A stretch of 64,000 nt of DNA, taken from positions 248,001 through 312,000 of the forward strand of contig JACKEB010000019.1 in assembly GCA_020633205.1 (NCBI GenBank), written 5' to 3'. Source of the DNA: Polyangiaceae bacterium (lineage in GTDB: Bacteria > Myxococcota_A > Polyangia > Polyangiales > Polyangiaceae). A program made the translations under genes and the position numbers. The notes below the pieces were generated by a model, which saw only the letters and a list, made by a program, of their open reading frames with translations, made no database searches and was not told the origin of the DNA. Shown here piece by piece: positions 16,981 through 25,510 of the stretch; within the stretch, counting starts at the first letter, position 1; the number at the start of each line of letters is the position of its first letter.

Positions 16981-18507
16981 ATGATGCAACCCCCGAACAT
17001 CGATTACGGCACGTTTCCCTGTCCGAGCTGCGGCGCGGCCCAGCCCGGTAGCATACCAGCCGGTACCCCGTTCCCCTGCTGGCAGTGCAAACACCAGCTG
17101 GTCGCCCCAGCGGGGAGCGGTCCAACCGCTGCGCAAGCGGCGGAATACATGAACTGGGCGCTGCAGCACGGGAACACCGCGGCAGCACAGGCCGCTGCGC
17201 AAGCTCCAGCTCAGGACCCAGCGCGGGCGAACTTCAGCAACACGTCGGAGCAGGTCTTGATCCGCACGGCACAAGGACGCTACCTCATCATGGGTTCGCA
17301 CGTCGATGCGTCCGGTCAGTGGTGCATCCGCGCTCAAGACGCGGCCAGCGGGGCGATCGCCTGGGAGACGCCTCGGGAATACTACTTCCAGAGCTGCCCG
17401 GGTCTGAATCAACTCGGCGAACGTGGAGGCGTACTCTTCTTGGCTCAGAGCGGCACGCTCACCGCCTGGGATGCGGAGACTGGCCGCATGTACTGGAAGT
17501 CTCAGCTTGGGCAGGAGGTCGAGACTCGAAGCGACATCGAGCACGGGGACTACCTGGATCTGATGCTGCTGAGCGGCGGCACCGTCGTGCTGCGCACGAC
17601 GCAGGAAGAGGCCATGGGGGTGAGTCTGCAGAATGGACAGGTGCTGTGGCGCCGTCCTTGCGATTCGAGGTTGCAGACGACGGGGTCCCTCGCAGTGCTT
17701 CGCTCCGAGGATGGCGTGGAGCTGATCGACGCCCAGGGACAGGTCGCAGCGCGTTTCGAAAGGTCATCGGGCGCTCGCGGTGCCGTCGTCGCAGGAGGCT
17801 ACGTGGCTGTCAATGTCGACAGCTACAACGGAGTAGACGGCGACGAGGGCCTGCTGATCCTCAACGGCGAAAACGGACAAGTCCTCAACTACTTTTCCAC
17901 ACCGAAACTCAATCCGGATATCTGGGGCGACCACACCGCGCTAGTTGCTGGCCAACTTGCCTACCTCGCCTCGACAAACTTCGGCGTGTCCATGCTTTAC
18001 CTCTTCGATCCACGGAGTCAGGCGCCGAGCACCGAGCCGGGATTCTTCGCGAAGTTCTTCGGTGGCCAGCGCAAGTGTTGGGCGCGTGAGTTCACCGGCC
18101 CGAAGTTGAACCTAAACCACATGAAAGCGACCCAGGACACACTGGTCGTCAGCGGCAACGATCCCAACGGCGGTCCCTGGCAGCTCATCGCCTACGAACC
18201 GAGCGGGCTAAGCATCCGGCATCAGTCGGGTCCGCTGCCCTTCGACGAGAGCGATGCCTACGAAGCGGTCGGTCAGCAGTACTTCGCGTACCGCGTTGCT
18301 GCGAACTCTGAGCTCAACCGTTACGAACTCAGAGTCGTCCACAGCGCGTCAGGTCAGCAGTGGACGAAGGAGATCGAGTACTGGCGCGCACACTACTTCG
18401 TGCAAGCGGCGAACGGAGCAGAGCACCTCGTCGTGTACCACGACACGAGCATCAGCGTGTTCAACGCCCAGGATGGCTCCCTGGTAGGCGGCTACCCGAA
18501 GGCTTAG
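16981..18507 (+). CDS. Zinc-ribbon protein with PQQ-like beta-propeller
   Basis: A 508-residue protein with no signal peptide or membrane helix. It opens with a zinc-ribbon: C14-P-S-C17 and C33-W-Q-C36. A linker rich in Ala/Gln (about 55-80) leads to repeats of the PQQ/WD type, for example GRYLIMGSHVDASGQWCIRAQDAASGAIAW, GTLTAWDAETGRMYWKSQ, VSLQNGQVLWRRP and DGVELIDAQGQVAARF, which should form a propeller. The start is well supported by AGGAGG just ahead of ATGATG. A cytoplasmic zinc-ribbon joined to a propeller is unusual because PQQ-like propellers are mostly exported. It converges on the group II intron. Function is unknown. Confidence 0.75.
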   Translation: MMQPPNIDYGTFPCPSCGAAQPGSIPAGTPFPCWQCKHQLVAPAGSGPTAAQAAEYMNWALQHGNTAAAQAAAQAPAQDPARANFSNTSEQVLIRTAQGRYLIMGSHVDASGQWCIRAQDAASGAIAWETPREYYFQSCPGLNQLGERGGVLFLAQSGTLTAWDAETGRMYWKSQLGQEVETRSDIEHGDYLDLMLLSGGTVVLRTTQEEAMGVSLQNGQVLWRRPCDSRLQTTGSLAVLRSEDGVELIDAQGQVAARFERSSGARGAVVAGGYVAVNVDSYNGVDGDEGLLILNGENGQVLNYFSTPKLNPDIWGDHTALVAGQLAYLASTNFGVSMLYLFDPRSQAPSTEPGFFAKFFGGQRKCWAREFTGPKLNLNHMKATQDTLVVSGNDPNGGPWQLIAYEPSGLSIRHQSGPLPFDESDAYEAVGQQYFAYRVAANSELNRYELRVVHSASGQQWTKEIEYWRAHYFVQAANGAEHLVVYHDTSISVFNAQDGSLVGGYPKA

Positions 18508-18528
18508 CGCAGCTCCTCTCCCCCAAAA

Positions 18529-20394
18529 ATCGGGATAGGAGCCCCCGAGACTCGTCTCGGGGGGCCCCTCCCACACCACCCGGCATGCGGGTCCGCACCG
18601 GGCGGTTCGAGAGATTGAGGTTACGTCGCGAGCCGGGGGACTCCCAGCTTGTCGAAGAGCGAGTTTGGAAGGGCGAGGTTGAGCAGCATTCCCGAGTTGT
18701 GCCACCACCGGGTCGCGTTTCGGGCGACGCGGCGGGCCTGCTCTGGCGAGAGTCCCCGCCTGATCAGCTCCGGGTAGATTGTCTTGCCTCGCTTCCATTG
18801 CTTGAGTTGCACGGCCCGTAGGCGATGCCGGATCCATTCGTCCAGATCGCTAAACCGTCGAGGCGTGCCGGCGAGGCGGAAGTAGGCCTTCCAGCCTTGG
18901 AGGTAGCTCCGTAGGTCTGTCGCGATCTGTTGCAGGCTCCGTCCGCGGGTGCGTTTCGTGAGCTGCCGGACTCGATCCTTCATCGCCTTGATGGCTTTGT
19001 CTGCAACGCGACAGCGCACCTCGCCACCCTTGGAATACCATGGGGAAAACCCAAGAAATTGCCTTCGGCTGGCTGGCGCGATGGCGCTCTTCTCCTCGTT
19101 GATTTGGAGGCGGAGCCCACCGTAGAGACGGCGGAGCAGCTGCATCACCCGTTCGCCGGCTCGCTTGGACCGCACGTAGACGTTGCAGTCATCGGCGTAG
19201 CGGGCAAACGCATGGCCGCGGCGCGCCAGCTCCTGATCCACTTCATCGAGCAGAAGATTCGCAAGCAACGGCGACAGAGGACCCCCTTGCGGTGTGCCTT
19301 CGTGTCGCGCCATCACCACCCCACCGTCGAGGATCCCCGCGTTGAGGTAGTGACGGATGAGTCCAAGCAAGCGCCGATCCGCAACTCGCTTCGCTAGACG
19401 CCCCATCAGCACGTCGTGATTCACTCGGTCGAAAAACTTCGACAGATCGACGTCCACGACGATCCGGCGACCTTCCTGCACGAAGCGGCACGCGGCTTTC
19501 ACCGCTTGATGCGCACTCCGTCCAGGTCGGAAGCCGTAGCTGTGAGGCGAGAAGCTCGGATCGAGTAGCGGTTGCAGCACTTGCAGCAACGCCTGCTGGA
19601 TGAAGCGGTCGAGTACGGTCGGGATACCGAGCTCCCGTGTCCCACCGTTGCTCTTGGGAATGAGCTGCTTCTTCACCGGCTGCGGCCGGTAACTACCCTC
19701 AAGCAGCTCCGTACGGATATGCATCCACTCCGCTTGCAGGTAATTCGGAAGCTCATCCACCGTCATCCCATCGACGCCTGGACTCCCTTTGTTCTTCCTG
19801 ACTCTCGCTAGTGCGGCTTGCAGGTTGGGACGCCGAAGCGCCTCTTCCAGCAAGTCGCGCGTACCTGGGCGCGCGGTGCGTTTCGCCGCCGGTCGCACTT
19901 CCTCGCTCCGCAAGGCCGTGGGAGGGCGCTTCCGATGAACTCAGCACCCTTGCCTCCAAGCGCGAGCTCCAGTTGCCTGGACATCTGAGGCGATGTGCTT
20001 CCGAGACTCATCGTCGTCTCACCCTCTCTCTCGTTCGGCCCTTCGCCCTTGCCTCGCGGCAACAACTACAATGGCCTCTGCTGACTTCTCGCTCCGCTTG
20101 CGCGTCGCCCTTTCAGGCGTGAGGCGAGATCTCCCCGAATAAGAGCATTCACCTTCGCTGCACGATCACCGGATTTACGTGCCTGCCCCTTGGCTGAGAG
20201 AACTTCGCGGTTCGTTGCCCGCTCGTCCTGGGCAGACCCGCCTCGGATCCGGTTTCTGTACGTCGACCCGCAGCTCCGCTCCGCGCTTCCTTCCCACGGT
20301 CGGTCGCCCTTCCGCAGTTGCGCTTCACTGAGGTTGTTTCAGCCAACTCCCTGGAGGACTCGCACCTCCTGATGAATGCCCATGTCGGGCGTAC
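18529..20394 (-). mobile_element. Group II intron, apparently complete, inserted in a transcription terminator
   Basis: The element is read on the minus strand. The 5' boundary begins GTACGCCCGACATGGGC at 20394, a variant of the GUGYG start of group II introns. The 3' end reads CTATCCCGAT and stops at 18529. Domain V is recognisable at 18575-18606: a nine-pair lower helix starting ACCGCCCGG, a two-base bulge (TG), an upper helix TGCG/CGCA and a four-base loop. Domain VI follows as a GC-rich hairpin at about 18541-18565. The reverse transcriptase lies between. The 5' exon is a strong terminator hairpin (20401-20430) plus CGTGTT, and the 3' exon starts TTTTGGGGG. Splicing would give a continuous T-tract. 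Insertion behind terminators in sense orientation is typical of group IIC introns, but subclass is not proven. Confidence 0.85.
18621..19913 (-). CDS. ltrA: Group II intron reverse transcriptase/maturase
   Basis: A 430-residue intron-encoded protein that promotes splicing and retrohoming of the surrounding intron. Reverse-transcriptase blocks are complete: NKGSPGVDGMTVDEL (RT0/1), ELGIPTVLDRFIQQALLQVLQPLLDPSFSPHSYGFRPGRSAHQA (RT2), IVVDVDLSKFFDRVNHDVLM (RT3), GTPQGGPLSPLLANLLLDEVDQEL (RT4), the catalytic YADD at 239-242 (RT5), then the RT6/7 thumb and an X/maturase region (GWKAYFRLAGTP, LDEWIRHRLRAVQLKQWKR). The protein ends soon after the maturase domain, with no HNH endonuclease. No frameshift or stop interrupts it, so the intron may still be active or be a recent arrival. 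Confidence 0.95.
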   Translation of the reverse strand: MRSEEVRPAAKRTARPGTRDLLEEALRRPNLQAALARVRKNKGSPGVDGMTVDELPNYLQAEWMHIRTELLEGSYRPQPVKKQLIPKSNGGTRELGIPTVLDRFIQQALLQVLQPLLDPSFSPHSYGFRPGRSAHQAVKAACRFVQEGRRIVVDVDLSKFFDRVNHDVLMGRLAKRVADRRLLGLIRHYLNAGILDGGVVMARHEGTPQGGPLSPLLANLLLDEVDQELARRGHAFARYADDCNVYVRSKRAGERVMQLLRRLYGGLRLQINEEKSAIAPASRRQFLGFSPWYSKGGEVRCRVADKAIKAMKDRVRQLTKRTRGRSLQQIATDLRSYLQGWKAYFRLAGTPRRFSDLDEWIRHRLRAVQLKQWKRGKTIYPELIRRGLSPEQARRVARNATRWWHNSGMLLNLALPNSLFDKLGVPRLAT

Positions 20395-20400
20395 AACACG

Positions 20401-20430
20401 AACGGCCACCCGGTTACCCGAGTGGCCGTT
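20401..20430 (-). terminator. Terminator hairpin of the MYXO-CTERM gene (5' exon of the intron)
   Basis: On the minus strand AACGGCCACTCGG pairs with CCGGGTGGCCGTT (13 pairs, one wobble) around a GTAA tetraloop, starting 23 bases after the stop of the 20454-23771 gene. Its T-rich tail has been split by the group II intron: CGTGTT lies before the intron and TTTT after it. Confidence 0.8.
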
Positions 20431-20453
20431 GCGTTTTGTCTAGCGCCTTCGGC

Positions 20454-23400
20454 TTACTTGCGCGCCTTGCGTCGACGACGCCAGGTCACGAGACCCAGGG
20501 CGCCGAGGGCGAGTGCACCGTAGGGAGCCTTGTTGCTGTTTCCTCCGGGTACCGTACAGCCACAGCCGCCGCCCTCGAGGGAGAATCCAGCGTCAAGGCC
20601 GTTGGTGCCACCACTCGACGCGCCACCAGCAGACGTGCCACCAGCAGAGACGCCGCCGCTCGAGCTGCCGCCGGCGGATGTGCCACCGCTCGACGTCCCG
20701 CCCGCCGAAGTGCCACCGGAGGAAGAGCCTCCAGAGGAGCTGCCAGCGGCACCGGCGCTACCGCCCGCTCCAGCCATGCCGCCCGTACCACCGGTGCCAG
20801 GGTTCGTGCTGTCATCGGTTCCGTCGTTGGGGTCACGCTCGCCCGTGTCGACGACACCATTCTTGTTGGTGTCTTCGTCACCGTCGCTCACGCCGCCGCG
20901 GTCCGTGTCCCGCTGCAGCACGCCCGTGGTGGTCGCTCCCGCGTCACCGTCGGGGTTGCAGTTGCCTTGGGTGTTGTCGGTCGCAGCGTTGTTGCAGTCG
21001 CGGCCCGCCTCCAAACCATCGGTGAGCCCATCGCCGTCGCTGTCGGGGTCGCGAGCGTTGATGCTCCCGTCGCCGTCGTGATCGTCGGAGGGGTTCGGCT
21101 CCTCACCGTCGAGCAAACCGTCGTCGTCGGTGTCCGCGTCGTTCGGATTGGTGCCGATGTTGGTTTCAAGGCCGTCGCTGAGGCCGTCACCGTCGGTGTC
21201 CATCACGCTGGCATCGTCGGAAGCGTGACCAGTCGTCGGGTCGGTCTCGCCAGTGTCCACGGCGCCGTTGCGGTTGAAGTCCTCGGAACCGTCGGACACG
21301 GTGCCCCCGTCCGTATCCCAGAGGAGCGGCGAGGTGGTCGAGGTGTTGTCGGCGTCCGCGATGCAGTGGCCCAGGGACTTGTCAGTCCCCATGGCCTCGC
21401 AGTCGAAGCCGCGCTCCGTGCCGTCGTAGAGCGCGTCGTTGTCGCTGTCCACGTCGAGCACGTTGATCAGGCCGTCGCCATCGGTGTCATCGGAGGGGTT
21501 GTTCTCCATGCCATCGATGACGCCGTCGTCGTCGGTATCCGCGTCGTTCGGGTCGCTGCCGAGGAATGTCTCGACTCCATCGCTCAGGCCGTCACCGTCG
21601 GTGTCCGTGACTCCGCTGTCGTCGCTGCCGTGGCCCGCGGTGGGATCCGTCTCACCGGGGTCGATGGCGCCGTCGAGGTTGAAGTCTTCGGAGCCGTCGC
21701 TGGCGCCGCCGTCGTCGGTGTCCGCGTCGAGCGGATCCGTCGTCGTGGCTCCGGCGTCCGCGTCCGCACGGCAATGCCCAGCGCTGACGACGGTGTCCGC
21801 ATTGGAGCAGTCACGCCCCATCTCGGTACCGTCGAACAGTCCATCGTCGTCACTGTCGGGGTCGAGCGCGTTGATCAGCCCGTCACCGTCCGTGTCGTCG
21901 CCCGGGTTGATTTCTGCACCGTCGGGTACGCCGTCATCGTCGCTGTCGGCGTCGTTCGGGTCGGTGCCGATCGTGGTCTCCACGCCGTCGGGCAATCCGT
22001 CGCCATCGGTATCCGTACACAGGCCCGGACCCGCCAAGCACACGCAGGTGTTGCTCGCGGTGTCGCAGTTTGGCGTCGAGCCGCTGCAGTAGCTGTCATC
22101 CGTACACTGCACGCAGATGTTCGGCGAAGCGGTCGTGTCGCACGCCGGGGTTGCCGCAGGGCAATCGGCGTCCGTCTCGCAATCGTCGATCGGAATATCC
22201 GTCGGCTGTGAACCCGGATCCGTCGAACCGTCCGTCGGCTGCGTCGTCTGCGGCGCCCCCTGCTGACCTTCGAAGGTGATCGTGGCTTGGTTGGAGAGCG
22301 TGCCGGTCGCGCTGGCATCCACAGTGACACGGAACTTCACGGTGGTGCTCGCATTCACCGCGAGGGTTCCACCTTGAGTGCCGTTTGCGCCGTTACCGAG
22401 TCGTACGGTCATCGTGCGAGTTCCGTTGTTGAACTCGCCCTGGTCCGTGTCGACCGCGTCGGTCTTGGAACCTTGGTTCGCGCCCGAGGTGATCGAAATC
22501 GAGCCAGGCACCCAGGTCGTTCCCGTGGGGATCACGTCATTCAGCACCGTGCGCACCGAAGCATCGTTACCGGTGTTCGTGACGACGATCGTGTACTCGA
22601 GCTCGTCACCTGGACGGAGAGCGCCACCGTTCACGTCCACGACGCTCTTGGTCGAGCTGGTGAAGTCCGGCTTGAACGTCGAGATCGAGGTGATGAACGC
22701 GCCAAGGTAGTACTGGTCCCCGGTGCTCGTCGCCTGGATGTCGGCAGAAGTCTGTCCCGCGGAGACCCGGCTCGTGATGTTCACGATATCCATGTCCACG
22801 CCGCTCAAGGCACCATTGCCGCCCGTGGTTTGCGGCAGATCACCCGCCACGCTCACCGCGGTGCCCAGGCGGGATCGCGACGAGTTGAAGAAGTTATCGA
22901 CCGGGTTCACGCCGTCAGAGAGGCGATCACTGTTCGCCAGAGGCGCCAAACCAAAGAGCAGGCTGTCTCCGGTGATACTCCCGTCACCCTCGTAGGCAAT
23001 GACGCCGAGCTTCGCGTCGAAGCCCGCGTTGGGCACCAGGAAGCCGGAGAGCGTTGCCGAGCTCGGGTTGTTGTTGGCAACCAGGTCCATGCCGTCGAAG
23101 AGCGCCAGGTTGCGCGGCGGTTCAGTGTTCAGTCGGTAGAAGACAACCAAGGTCCAGGATGCGAAGTTGACGTCGCGGTCCAGGTCGTTGAAGTCTTCCG
23201 ACGCAACGCCGCTGACTCGATAGAGGCCAGAGCCGTTCGTCACCACGAGGGAGGTGACGTCGGACACCGACTGGTAGTACGAGCCGTTGGTGAAGCTCTG
23301 GGTAGCTGTCACGTTGGAGGTGAACCCACCTGGGCGGTCCAGCGTCGCCGTGTTGTCAGCCGCGGCGCGCCCCGCCCAGTAGAGAAACGCGTGGGTGACG

Positions 23401-23771
23401 GTCGCGCCGCTCGGGATCGCAAGCACCGCGGTGCTCCGAGCCTGAGCTACGGTGACGGTGTTGTTGGCCACGGCGGAAGTGGCGTTGGGATCTTGAGACC
23501 GCCAAAAAACGTCGGGCGCCGAGTCGCCGGTCCGGCGAAAACCGCAGTTCCCCACGGTACCAACCACCGGTGCAGGCGTCCCGTTCGCGCAGTCGTGCCC
23601 GAGGGTATTGCCCACCATCAGGAAGTCGCCCCGCTGGTCGACCTGCACGCGCAGGGTGGGCGCCGCGGCGACCTGAGAGGTCGCCGCGAGGAGGACGCCA
23701 CCCGCCGCTGCGCTCTGCAGCAAACGGGCGACGTTGATTACACTGCCTTTGAATACGTTGGGCTTGCGCAT
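20454..23771 (-). CDS. Large secreted protein with DUF11, TSP3 repeats and MYXO-CTERM sorting tail
   Basis: A 1105-residue exported protein. An N-terminal signal ends near ATSQVAAA. The first 370 residues form an extracellular domain (for example WTLVVFYRLNTEPPRNLALFDGMD). A DUF11-like immunoglobulin domain follows (DELEYTIVVTNTGNDASVRTVLNDVIPTGTTW). A Cys-rich patch (CETDADCPAATPACD, CVQCTDDSYCSG) precedes about 400 residues of DTDGDG-type TSP3 repeats. A Gly/Ser-rich linker ends in GGCGCTVPGG, a hydrophobic helix and WRRRRKARK, the MYXO-CTERM tripartite sorting signal for surface attachment. The start codon overlaps the stop of the upstream OmpA gene (TGATG). It is probably a calcium-dependent surface protein displayed with its OmpA partner. 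The DNA of the repeats is internally repetitive. Confidence 0.9.
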   Translation of the reverse strand: MRKPNVFKGSVINVARLLQSAAAGGVLLAATSQVAAAPTLRVQVDQRGDFLMVGNTLGHDCANGTPAPVVGTVGNCGFRRTGDSAPDVFWRSQDPNATSAVANNTVTVAQARSTAVLAIPSGATVTHAFLYWAGRAAADNTATLDRPGGFTSNVTATQSFTNGSYYQSVSDVTSLVVTNGSGLYRVSGVASEDFNDLDRDVNFASWTLVVFYRLNTEPPRNLALFDGMDLVANNNPSSATLSGFLVPNAGFDAKLGVIAYEGDGSITGDSLLFGLAPLANSDRLSDGVNPVDNFFNSSRSRLGTAVSVAGDLPQTTGGNGALSGVDMDIVNITSRVSAGQTSADIQATSTGDQYYLGAFITSISTFKPDFTSSTKSVVDVNGGALRPGDELEYTIVVTNTGNDASVRTVLNDVIPTGTTWVPGSISITSGANQGSKTDAVDTDQGEFNNGTRTMTVRLGNGANGTQGGTLAVNASTTVKFRVTVDASATGTLSNQATITFEGQQGAPQTTQPTDGSTDPGSQPTDIPIDDCETDADCPAATPACDTTASPNICVQCTDDSYCSGSTPNCDTASNTCVCLAGPGLCTDTDGDGLPDGVETTIGTDPNDADSDDDGVPDGAEINPGDDTDGDGLINALDPDSDDDGLFDGTEMGRDCSNADTVVSAGHCRADADAGATTTDPLDADTDDGGASDGSEDFNLDGAIDPGETDPTAGHGSDDSGVTDTDGDGLSDGVETFLGSDPNDADTDDDGVIDGMENNPSDDTDGDGLINVLDVDSDNDALYDGTERGFDCEAMGTDKSLGHCIADADNTSTTSPLLWDTDGGTVSDGSEDFNRNGAVDTGETDPTTGHASDDASVMDTDGDGLSDGLETNIGTNPNDADTDDDGLLDGEEPNPSDDHDGDGSINARDPDSDGDGLTDGLEAGRDCNNAATDNTQGNCNPDGDAGATTTGVLQRDTDRGGVSDGDEDTNKNGVVDTGERDPNDGTDDSTNPGTGGTGGMAGAGGSAGAAGSSSGGSSSGGTSAGGTSSGGTSAGGSSSGGVSAGGTSAGGASSGGTNGLDAGFSLEGGGCGCTVPGGNSNKAPYGALALGALGLVTWRRRRKARK

Positions 23772-25510
23772 CAGCGTTCCTCCACTTTCAGCTTGGAGCC
23801 GGCCTTCACCTTGACGATGTGGAACTCCACGCGGCGGTTGTTCTGACGACCTTCGTCGGTGTCGTTGGTGTCGATGGGCTTGTCAGGGCCAAAGCCCTTC
23901 GAGGTGAGTCGTGATTTATCGATGCCATTCTTGGTCAACCACTTCACAACGGAAGCAGCACGACGCTTGCTCAGGGCGCGGTTGTAGGCCGCGCTGCCGC
24001 GAGAGTCGGTGTGACCCTCCACGCTGATGGATTCGATGTCCGGATTCTCGTCGAGGATCTTCTTGACAGCCTGAAGGATCTCATCGCTTTCCGGGAGGAT
24101 CACATCGCTGGCAGTCTTGAACTTGACCTGTTCCAGAATCTTGATCTGCCCCTTCTCGATCTTCGCCTTGGGGCAGCCGTTCTTCTTGGGATCCTCGCTC
24201 TTCACGCCGGGTTGGTCCGGGCAGGCGTCTTCAGGATCCAGGATCCCGTCGCCGTCGGTGTCCTTCGGCGGCGGACAGCCGTTCTTCGCCGGGTCGTCGT
24301 TCGCCACGCCGGGCTCATCGGGGCAGGCATCGACCTCATCGAGGATGGTGTCGTTGTCCCGATCCTTCGGCAGCGGACAGCCGTTCTTCGCGGGATCGTC
24401 GCTCTTGACGCCAGGCTCGTCAGGGCAGGCATCCTCGTCGTCGATGATGCCGTCGTTGTCGCGGTCGTTGGGAAGCGGACACCCGTGCTTCTTCGGGTCG
24501 TCGCTGGCAACACCGGGCACCGTCGGGCACGCATCGACGTCATCGTAGATGCCGTCGCCGTCAGTATCCTTCGGCGGGGGCGGGGGAGCCTGCTCCTCGA
24601 CCTTCGGGCGGTACTCGATGCTGGCAAGAACACGCAGCTTCGGACTGCCGAACCCGCGAGTCAGACCAGGGCCGACGCCAGCACCGAGGGTCCAGTCCTT
24701 GGCTACCTGGTAGTGCCCACCGATGATCACCTCGAATGGCGTCGTGCGCTTGGCGAAGAATGCGTCGCCATCACTCACGCCGGTGGTGCCGTAGATCTCA
24801 GGGCCAAGCAGCAGCTTCTCGTCGACGAGCTTCACGCCAACTGAAGCCGCAAACCCGACCTCGGTACCCACGGTGTCGCCGTCGAGCTTCTGATCCTCGG
24901 TACGGATGTTCGTGCTCAGACGCGCGGCGTATGCCATCTGGCCAGCATCACCCGCGATACCCAGCCGGGGCTGAATCTTCACGGAACCGTCACCCGTGAA
25001 GCGCTCCTGAGAACCGGTGGGCAGGAACACCCCGACGCCCAAGCCGAGGCGCAAGAGGTCACCAGGCGAACCAAGCAAGCGATAGTCGCCGCCAACGCGG
25101 ACGTCGCCGATCGTGGCGCCGTCTTTGGAAGAGAAGGAGCTATTCGTGGTCGTTCCGGACTCGCCGGAGTTGACCACCGCCAAGGGAATGTTCACGCCGA
25201 GCTTGAGGTCATCCCACAGGGTCAAGCTGCCACCGACGTGAGCGAACACCTGGTGCTCGACCACCGCTTGAACCTCGTCGCCGTCGCCGTTGTAGAGCAC
25301 CAGCGGCTTGTACGCCCAGTCACCCACCACGCCGAGCGCGGCTGAGAGGTGCCCGTCGAAGTCCAACGACTCCAACGCGAACCAGTTGGACCCGCGGTCC
25401 GATGGGTCGAAACGATTGAGCGCAAACCCAGCGTCCTGCGCTGACGCCGCGCTGGCCACAAACAGCGACGCGGCAAGTACAGGTACTCCACTCCAATATC
25501 TCAGCTTCAT
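23771..25510 (-). CDS. OmpA-family protein with TSP3-type calcium repeats
   Basis: A 579-residue outer-membrane protein, paralogous to that at 11266-13047. The signal peptide is MKLRYWSGVPVLAASLFVASAASA. A barrel-like region of about 300 residues follows (from FALNRFDPSDRGSNWFALESLDF). Five Asp repeats come next, each close to DxDNDGIIDDEDACPDEPGV with KNGCP between, the TSP3 calcium-linker pattern. The C-terminal OmpA domain (about 455-560) carries IESISVEGHTDSRGSAAYNRAL, SKRRAASVVKWL and NNRRVEF for peptidoglycan binding. ATG 25510 is chosen because GGAGA lies upstream and the signal peptide starts there. It is the first gene of a two-gene operon with the MYXO-CTERM protein, overlapping it by one base. 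Confidence 0.9.
   Translation of the reverse strand: MKLRYWSGVPVLAASLFVASAASAQDAGFALNRFDPSDRGSNWFALESLDFDGHLSAALGVVGDWAYKPLVLYNGDGDEVQAVVEHQVFAHVGGSLTLWDDLKLGVNIPLAVVNSGESGTTTNSSFSSKDGATIGDVRVGGDYRLLGSPGDLLRLGLGVGVFLPTGSQERFTGDGSVKIQPRLGIAGDAGQMAYAARLSTNIRTEDQKLDGDTVGTEVGFAASVGVKLVDEKLLLGPEIYGTTGVSDGDAFFAKRTTPFEVIIGGHYQVAKDWTLGAGVGPGLTRGFGSPKLRVLASIEYRPKVEEQAPPPPPKDTDGDGIYDDVDACPTVPGVASDDPKKHGCPLPNDRDNDGIIDDEDACPDEPGVKSDDPAKNGCPLPKDRDNDTILDEVDACPDEPGVANDDPAKNGCPPPKDTDGDGILDPEDACPDQPGVKSEDPKKNGCPKAKIEKGQIKILEQVKFKTASDVILPESDEILQAVKKILDENPDIESISVEGHTDSRGSAAYNRALSKRRAASVVKWLTKNGIDKSRLTSKGFGPDKPIDTNDTDEGRQNNRRVEFHIVKVKAGSKLKVEER

Noticed and set aside
18600..18625. GGTTCGA-like sequence suggesting a tRNA T-loop
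   Set aside because: It is part of the intron domain V region on the opposite strand; no acceptor stem or anticodon arm can be formed.
20600..21990. Regularly repeated DNA resembling a repeat array
   Set aside because: The periodicity comes from coding Asp/Gly and Gly/Ser repeats in frame; spacers are not unique and lengths vary, so it is not a CRISPR array.
20376..22211. Plus-strand 611-codon Val/Ala-rich frame
   Set aside because: Antisense to the TSP3 repeats of the MYXO-CTERM gene; its apparent repeats only mirror the Asp-repeat DNA.
22287..23846. Plus-strand 519-codon frame
   Set aside because: Antisense to the same secreted protein; Arg/Val/His-rich composition and no recognisable motif.
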